This document shows, piece after piece, positions 59,221 to 64,000 of a stretch of DNA of 64,000 nucleotides. Every line of letters begins with the position of its first letter. Position 1 is the first letter of the stretch. The position numbers and the translations under genes were made by a program. Source of the stretch: Algiphilus sp022763315 (lineage in GTDB: Bacteria; Pseudomonadota; Gammaproteobacteria; Nevskiales; Nevskiaceae); the NCBI RefSeq assembly GCF_965249985.1, contig NZ_OZ252280.1. One strand, 5' to 3'. The notes below the pieces were generated by a model. It was not told where the DNA came from. It did not search any database and saw only the letters and a list, made by a program, of their open reading frames with translations.

Positions 59221-60548
59221 CCCGCAAGCTGGCGCCGGGCCGGGAGATTTTCGGCTGGGGCATGTTCGACTTCGCCAATCAGGCCTACACCCTGCTGATC
59301 ATCACAGTCATCTATGGCGATCTGTTCACGCGGGTCATCGTCGGCGACGCCCCCGACTATCGCTACGGCAACCTGCTGTGGAGCATTGCCCTTGCGGCCA
59401 GCGCCCTCCTGGTCGTGGTGACGGCACCGCTGGCGGGCGCCATCATGGATGCGACCCGCACCCGCAAGGGCTTTCTGTTCGCCAGCTATGTCGGCACCGT
59501 GCTGACCACCGCGCTGCTGTTCTTTGTCGAGCCCGGCATGGTCTGGCTGGGCGTTCTGCTCATCATCCTGTCCAACTTCTTCTACGGCATCGGCGAGAGC
59601 TTCATTTCGGCCTTTCTTCCTGGCCTGGGTCCCGCCCGTGCCCTGGGGTGGATTTCAGGGCTCGGCTGGGGGATGGGCTATGTCGGCGGCCTGGTGAGTA
59701 CCGCCTTCGCGCTCGCCTTCCTGGGCGAAGTCAGCGCCGAGAACTTCGATACCGTGCGCTGGGTCGGGCCCTTCGCGGCGGTCTTCTTCCTGCTGGCGGC
59801 CGTTCCGACCTTCCTCTTCGTGCGCGAACGCGGCCGCCGCTACACGCTGCCGCCCGATCAGCGCTGGCTGACGCTGGGCATCAGCCGCATCCGCACCACT
59901 TTGGCTGGCATCTCCGGGCTGCGCGATCTGGGCTGGCTGATGGTGTCGATCTTCTTCGTGATGGCTGGCATCTACATCGTCATCAGCTTTGCCTTCATCT
60001 ATGGCGCACAGGTCATCGGCTGGGACGAATCGACGCGGGTGGCGATGTTCGTCACGGTGCAGATCACCGCTACCATCGGCGCCTTCACCTTCGGCTTCAT
60101 GCAGAGCCGCGTGGGCGCCAAGCGGGTCTATCTGGTTACGCTCAGTCTCTGGATCGCCGCCATCCTCGCGATCTGGCAGACCCCTGCCCTGACGCAGTGG
60201 CTCAATGCCCGCTTCGGCCTCGACTGGGAGGCGCAGCACCTTTTCCTTTTCGCCGGTGTGCTGTCGGGCCTCAGCCTGGGATCGAGCCAATCCGCCGGCC
60301 GCGCGCTGGTTGGCGTCCTTACGCCGCGCACCAAGGCGGCGGAAATGTTCGGTGTCTGGGGCATGGTCTCCAAGCTTGCCGCCGTCTTCGGCATGCTCGG
60401 ACTCGGCCTGATTCAAACCCTCTTTGGTCTGGCCGACGCCATTGTCTTCTGCGTGCTCCTCTTTGCCGCCGCGCTGGGCGCGACCATGGTGGTCGACACC
60501 CAGCGCGGTGAAGCTGCGGCCCTGCGCCATCGCGATCCGCGCGCTTAA
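59214..60548 (+). CDS. MFS permease, UMF1/Atg22-like family
   Basis: 444 residues with about 12 membrane helices. The N-terminal Trp-Gly-Met-Phe-Asp-Phe-Ala-Asn-Gln-Ala-Tyr is the diagnostic opening of the UMF1/BtlA-like MFS group. Asp-Ala-Thr-Arg-Thr-Arg-Lys-Gly is the usual A-loop. The start overlaps the PHP gene stop. Family members in yeast release amino acids from the vacuole; bacterial substrates are mostly unknown. Confidence 0.88.
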   Translation: MVTRKLAPGREIFGWGMFDFANQAYTLLIITVIYGDLFTRVIVGDAPDYRYGNLLWSIALAASALLVVVTAPLAGAIMDATRTRKGFLFASYVGTVLTTALLFFVEPGMVWLGVLLIILSNFFYGIGESFISAFLPGLGPARALGWISGLGWGMGYVGGLVSTAFALAFLGEVSAENFDTVRWVGPFAAVFFLLAAVPTFLFVRERGRRYTLPPDQRWLTLGISRIRTTLAGISGLRDLGWLMVSIFFVMAGIYIVISFAFIYGAQVIGWDESTRVAMFVTVQITATIGAFTFGFMQSRVGAKRVYLVTLSLWIAAILAIWQTPALTQWLNARFGLDWEAQHLFLFAGVLSGLSLGSSQSAGRALVGVLTPRTKAAEMFGVWGMVSKLAAVFGMLGLGLIQTLFGLADAIVFCVLLFAAALGATMVVDTQRGEAAALRHRDPRA

Positions 60549-60566
60549 CGCAGGACCGGCACCCGG

Positions 60567-61940
60567 TCAGAAATCATTGGCGATGACATCGCGGTAGTTC
60601 CGGATGCGCTGCACGTACTGCACCGGTTCATGGCCGCGCGCGTAGCCGTACTTCAGATTCTTGTAGTACTCCGGCTCACTGAGCAGCGGCAGCACCTCCC
60701 GCATATCGGCCCAGGAATCCGGGTCCCGCCCGAGTTCGCGCGCGAGCGTGCGGGCGTCGAGCAGATGCGCGCGGCCCACGTTGTAGGCAGCCAAGGCCAG
60801 GAAGCTGCGATCCGGTTCGGGAATGGTATCGGGCAGGCGCGCACGCTGATCGGCCAGATAGCGGGCGCCCCCATCGATGGCCTGCTCCGGATCGAGGCGG
60901 TCGTCCACGCCGAGCGATTTGGCCGTGTTCTGCGTCAGCATCATGATGCCGCGCACGCCCGTCGGGCTGCGCGCCGTCGGGTCCCAATGCGACTCCTGAT
61001 AGGCCTGCGCTGCGAGCAGATCCGGCGCGAGTTCGGTGCGTTCGGCCGCCTCCAGGAACAACGGCTTGTAGGCCGGCAGTTCGCTCTCCATCTTCCGGTT
61101 CAGCGCGCGCAGGTCGACGAAATCGAACTCCGAGATGTAGTCGTAGTAGCGGTTGCCCATCGCCGCGATGGCCTGCTGTCCGCCGTCGCCCTGCATCCAC
61201 TGCGCGGACTGCTCTGCCAAGGATGCATGCCCCGACGCGACGTACCAGAGGAGGCGGCGCGGCGCGCCGATGTCGAGCACCACGTCGAGATTCGGAAAGA
61301 TGCGCCGATTCATCGCCACGATGGTGGAATCCGCCACCGTGCAGAAGTCCCCTTCCTTCGCGACTTCGGCGAGCAGGCGTTCTGTACCCATCGTGTCCGT
61401 GGTTTCGAGAGAAAAGGGCGGGGTCGCTTCGCCCTCGCGATCGCGCAATGAATCGGCGTAACTGGTGCCCATACCGACGCGGATGCGCGTGCCCACAGGC
61501 AGGTCCTCCAGCCCCTTAGCGCGCACCTGCCCACGTTGGCAGACCAGCTCCTCCTGCACCTCGCGATAGCTGCCACCGGCGAGGAAGCGGCTGTCCCGCG
61601 CTTCGGTGCGGCTGAGACCCGCGGCAGCGAGATGCGCCTTGCCCTTCTCCAGTGCCTGCAGCACCGCAGCGGTGGTGTCCATGACCTTCCACTCGACCTT
61701 CAAGCCACGTGCAGCAGCAAAGGCGGTCACCAGGTCGTACTCAGGACCGGAGGCTTTGCCGTCGCGATCGAAGACATAGGCGGTAGCGGCATTGCGCGTG
61801 GCGACGATCAGCGGCTGCGTCTCCGACGGCGCGGCAAGGCGCTTGCCTGTCCCGCCGGTTGAACTGCCGTCACCGCAAGCACTGAGGCTGAGGGCCAGCG
61901 CGAGGCCGACCGCAGGGAAGATGCTTGATCCTTGCATCAT
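60567..61940 (-). CDS. mltF: Membrane-bound lytic murein transglycosylase F (MltF)
   Basis: 457 residues from the paired ATGATG with GGGAG ahead. The longer frame upstream is GC-rich noise. Lipobox Leu-Ser-Ala-Cys near 20. A periplasmic solute-binding-like domain (about 45-270) precedes a C-terminal transglycosylase domain from about 290, with Ala-Gln-Ala-Tyr-Gln-Glu-Ser-His-Trp-Asp carrying the catalytic Glu and Gly-Val-Arg-Gly-Ile-Met-Met-Leu. Cleaves peptidoglycan at the outer membrane inner face. Confidence 0.93.
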   Translation of the reverse strand: MMQGSSIFPAVGLALALSLSACGDGSSTGGTGKRLAAPSETQPLIVATRNAATAYVFDRDGKASGPEYDLVTAFAAARGLKVEWKVMDTTAAVLQALEKGKAHLAAAGLSRTEARDSRFLAGGSYREVQEELVCQRGQVRAKGLEDLPVGTRIRVGMGTSYADSLRDREGEATPPFSLETTDTMGTERLLAEVAKEGDFCTVADSTIVAMNRRIFPNLDVVLDIGAPRRLLWYVASGHASLAEQSAQWMQGDGGQQAIAAMGNRYYDYISEFDFVDLRALNRKMESELPAYKPLFLEAAERTELAPDLLAAQAYQESHWDPTARSPTGVRGIMMLTQNTAKSLGVDDRLDPEQAIDGGARYLADQRARLPDTIPEPDRSFLALAAYNVGRAHLLDARTLARELGRDPDSWADMREVLPLLSEPEYYKNLKYGYARGHEPVQYVQRIRNYRDVIANDF

Positions 61941-62255
61941 GAAATGGCTCCCTTGATTCGAGCCATCGACGCTATCAAGGCTGCCTGGTTGGGGGACAGG
62001 CTGTCTGAACCGCGACCAGCCTTCGCTTCCTGGCACCCGTGCGCCCTCATCACGGCCGGCTCGGGGGTAGAGGCAGTGGTCGGGCGTGCTGCGCGGGCGC
62101 ACGGCACCGCCGCAGCGCCGCCAGGCGCAACCAGCGCGCGTGGCGCCGCGCAGGCTCTTCACGAAGGCATCGGCGCCACGGGCACGCTATCCTCAAGGCG
62201 GGTGGCGCGTGCACCTGCACCCCACCGATTCCACCGTTGACTGCCCGGAGCGCCC
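61941..62255. other. 315-base divergent gap between mltF and fxsA
   Basis: GC-rich throughout. Several frames are open, including a plus-strand one from 62039 that runs on through fxsA out of register, but none has a ribosome-binding site or recognisable protein. I see no tRNA, hairpin with T-run, or repeat. Promoters for both flanking genes should lie here. Confidence 0.6.
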
Positions 62256-62699
62256 ATGCCGCTTGTTGTATTCATTCTCTGGATGGTGCTCGAAATCCTG
62301 CTCAGCGCCCGCATTGCCGACGCCATCGGCGGCGGCGGCGTCCTGTTGTGGATGCTGGGCAGCATCGCACTCGGTGTGATCATCATTCGGCGTACTGGCT
62401 TCCAGGTCGTGCAGGAGTTGCAGGCGGCGCTGGCGCGCGAAGAAATCCCCGCCCGCACCCTGCTGAATGCCCTATTCCATTTCCTTGCGGGCCTGCTGCT
62501 CATCCTTCCCGGGCCGCTCTCCGACACCATGGCGCTGTTGCTGCTGATCCCGCAGATCCGCGCACCGGCACTAAGCGCCGCCGATGCTGGCGTGCGCCGC
62601 GCCCGGCCGCATTTTCACGAACCCACCATCATCGAAGGCGAGTTCGTGGAAGTGCGTCGGGACCGGCAGATCGACCGCGATGAGGAGCGGAATCATTAG
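62256..62699 (+). CDS. fxsA: FxsA membrane protein
   Basis: 147 residues. Hydrophobic segments at about 3-20, 26-45 and 75-100, with the FxsA pattern Glu-Ile-Leu-Leu-Ser, Gly-Gly-Gly-Gly-Val-Leu-Leu-Trp, Leu-Ile-Leu-Pro-Gly-Pro-Leu-Ser-Asp and a charged C-terminal tail. FxsA is an inner-membrane protein known for relieving phage exclusion in E. coli; its normal role is unknown. Confidence 0.88.
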   Translation: MPLVVFILWMVLEILLSARIADAIGGGGVLLWMLGSIALGVIIIRRTGFQVVQELQAALAREEIPARTLLNALFHFLAGLLLILPGPLSDTMALLLLIPQIRAPALSAADAGVRRARPHFHEPTIIEGEFVEVRRDRQIDRDEERNH

Positions 62700-62722
62700 G
62701 CCTCAATGGCATATGATTAAAG

Positions 62723-62750
62723 ACCTTTCACACAAAAGGTTTTAAAAACC
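62723..62750. promoter_or_regulatory. AT-rich palindromes upstream of cysH
   Basis: ACCTTT-CACACA-AAAGGT (62723-62740) overlaps the palindrome GGTTTTAAAAACC (62738-62750). They are AT-rich in an otherwise GC-rich region. Followed by TTTT on the plus strand, the first could weakly terminate fxsA; the second looks like an operator. They are 46 bases before the likely cysH start. Confidence 0.45.
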
Positions 62751-62795
62751 CTGGTCCGCCCGTATCATGCGGGCATGGATCTTGAGGCCACACCC

Positions 62796-63530
62796 ATGAC
62801 TGACTCTGCCGCCGCCGAGCTGGCGCCGACAGCCGCAGCGCCCACCCCGACGCGCGGCCGTGCCGCGCCCTCGGATGCGCGCATCGCACAGCTCAACGCC
62901 GACTACGCGCCGCTGGACTTCAAGCAACGGCTGCACCGTCTGTACGAGGATTTTTCGCCGTCACGGGTGTTGGTGACCTCCTCCTTCGCCGCCACCTCGG
63001 CCTATTTCCTGCACATCATCCATAGCGTGCGACCGGACCAAGCGATCGCCTTCATCGATACCGGCTATCACTTTCCGGAGACCATCGCCTACCGCGACTA
63101 TCTGACCGAACTCTTCGGTCTGACCGTCTTCTCGCTGGGTGCGGAAGAGTGGAAGCATCAGTTCACGCGCGAAGACAAGACCTACGAACGCGACCCGGAT
63201 TTCTGCTGCGCAGTGAACAAGGTCGAGCCCCTGGAAGCGGCCAAACCCGGCTATGACGTCTGGGTTTCCAGCCTGATGCGCTGGCAGACGGACCACCGTG
63301 CCGACATGGAAATCTTCGAATGGCGGCGCGGCATTCTCAAGTTCAACCCGATGATCGACGTCAGCCGCGACGCGCGGGACGCCTACATCCGCGAGCACGA
63401 TCTGCCCTTCCATCCGCTGGTGCAGGAAGGCTACTCCTCGATCGGCTGCGTGCACTGCACGGTCAAGGGTGACGGTCGTGCTGGACGTTGGCAGGGCAAG
63501 CCAAAGACGGAGTGCGGGCTGCACCTCTAA
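62796..63530 (+). CDS. cysH: Adenylylsulfate (APS/PAPS) reductase CysH, iron-sulfur type
   Basis: 244 residues from the second ATG, which has GAGG ten bases before it. An earlier ATG (62775) sits inside a GCCCG-N7-CGGGC hairpin. ATP-sulfurylase-like PP-loop fold. Paired Cys in Phe-Cys-Cys-Ala-Val-Asn-Lys, and Cys-Val-His-Cys-Thr, match the 4Fe-4S cluster of APS-type reductases. The catalytic Cys is in Lys-Thr-Glu-Cys-Gly-Leu-His at the C-terminus. It reduces activated sulfate to sulfite with thioredoxin. The cluster Cys residues favour APS over PAPS as substrate. Confidence 0.92.
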   Translation: MTDSAAAELAPTAAAPTPTRGRAAPSDARIAQLNADYAPLDFKQRLHRLYEDFSPSRVLVTSSFAATSAYFLHIIHSVRPDQAIAFIDTGYHFPETIAYRDYLTELFGLTVFSLGAEEWKHQFTREDKTYERDPDFCCAVNKVEPLEAAKPGYDVWVSSLMRWQTDHRADMEIFEWRRGILKFNPMIDVSRDARDAYIREHDLPFHPLVQEGYSSIGCVHCTVKGDGRAGRWQGKPKTECGLHL

Positions 63531-63548
63531 TTTGTACGCTATGCGCGT

Positions 63549-63935
63549 ATGAATGAAGAATCCGCCGGCGTCCGCCTGGACAAGTGGCTCTGGGCGGCGC
63601 GCTTCTTCCGCACCCGCAGTCTCGCCCGCACCGCCATCGAGGCGGGGCACGTGCGCTATGACGAGCAGCGCCCCAAGGTCAGCAAGAATGTCCAGGTCGG
63701 CGCGCAGCTCCGCATTCGGCGGGGTCAGGAGGATTTCGAGATCACGGTCCTGGCGCTTTCCGACCAGCGACGCGGCGCGCCGGAAGCGCAACGCCTGTAC
63801 CAGGAACACGCCGACAGTGTCGAGCGACGCGAGCAGGCCCGGCTTGAGCGACGCGCCAACCGCATGCCGCAACCGGATGGTCGACCGGACCGCCGCGACC
63901 GCCGCGCCCTGCGCCGCTTCAAGACCGGCGACTAG
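63549..63935 (+). CDS. hslR: Ribosome-associated heat-shock protein Hsp15
   Basis: 128 residues. An S4 RNA-binding domain at about 9-70 starts Val-Arg-Leu-Asp-Lys-Trp-Leu-Trp-Ala-Ala-Arg-Phe-Phe-Lys/Arg-Thr-Arg. A long basic tail is rich in Arg. Hsp15 binds free 50S subunits carrying nascent chains and helps recycle them. It follows cysH by 18 bases. Confidence 0.92.
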   Translation: MNEESAGVRLDKWLWAARFFRTRSLARTAIEAGHVRYDEQRPKVSKNVQVGAQLRIRRGQEDFEITVLALSDQRRGAPEAQRLYQEHADSVERREQARLERRANRMPQPDGRPDRRDRRALRRFKTGD

Positions 63936-63973
63936 GCCCTGCCCCGCCGCCCTGCCTGCGTTACCCTTTGGCC

Positions 63974-64000
63974 ATGAGTCAACCTCCTCGCAACCAGCAC
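63974..64000 (+). CDS. Start of a further gene (partial, right edge)
   Basis: An ATG at 63974 opens nine codons (Met-Ser-Gln-Pro-Pro-Arg-Asn-Gln-His) to the window edge. In many Gammaproteobacteria hslR is followed by hslO (Hsp33), so this may be hslO. Too little is present to judge. Confidence 0.3.

Overview
This is a GC-rich, densely coded chromosomal segment of a Gammaproteobacterium. A Vibrio-type TonB2 gene order, GreB, Hsp15, FxsA, MltF and a Zur box of the enterobacterial type point to that class. DUF1329, fused isobutyryl-CoA mutase, PQQ dehydrogenases and many lipid/SDR genes suggest a lipid- or hydrocarbon-using lineage, perhaps Nevskiales (Solimonas/Algiphilus-like). The genus is an inference. 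I saw no rRNA, tRNA, insertion sequence, prophage or CRISPR array.

Layout. 1-0.8 kb: edge fragment of a probable ABC1 kinase and a DUF6918-like gene. 0.8-8.0 kb (minus): one tight operon, SDR - DUF3450 - TtpC - ExbB - ExbD - TonB - TPR protein, in which the last gene is fused to a complete DUF1329 domain. 8.1-13.5 kb (minus): DUF2061, GreB, an HSDL2-like SDR, an RND/MMPL transporter ending in a cyclic-nucleotide-binding domain, and its LolA-like partner. 13.5-18.4 kb (plus): ketopantoate-reductase-like enzyme, PQQ sugar dehydrogenase lipoprotein, membrane-fused spermidine synthase. 18.5-24.1 kb (minus): zinc acquisition operon aztD-like - outer-membrane barrel - aztC - aztA - aztB behind a Zur-type box, with a divergent methyltransferase. 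25-32.6 kb: YfcC-type carrier, phosphatase, lipoamide-dehydrogenase-like enzyme, HDAC-like amidohydrolase, pore-less voltage-sensor protein, fatty-acid desaturase, LpxR-like protein. 32.8-36.6 kb: large metallophosphatase/beta-propeller lipoprotein with a clear terminator. 36.9-41 kb: fused isobutyryl-CoA mutase and DUF4334 protein. 41-47 kb: small metabolic and signalling genes. 46.5-53.2 kb: lipid cluster (phospholipid-methyltransferase-like, NAD-dependent reductase, alkyl-DHAP-synthase-like flavoenzyme, AGMO-like di-iron hydroxylase, AraC regulator, saccharopine-dehydrogenase-like reductase). 53-60.5 kb: esterase, M14-like peptidase, GST, PQQ quinohaemoprotein alcohol dehydrogenase, PHP nuclease, UMF1-type MFS. 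60.5-64 kb: MltF, FxsA, CysH, Hsp15 and the first codons of the next gene.

How they fit. Three envelope systems stand out. A TonB energiser is physically joined to DUF1329. An RND pump is joined to a nucleotide sensor. A zinc route appears to cover outer membrane, periplasm and inner membrane in one operon. The 48-51 kb cluster holds homologues of the enzymes that make (ADPS) and cleave (AGMO) glycerol ether bonds, beside AraC-type direct repeats. I regard this as the best candidate for an undescribed pathway. Start sites below were chosen from ribosome-binding sites, overlaps and signal peptides where the longest frame looked over-extended.
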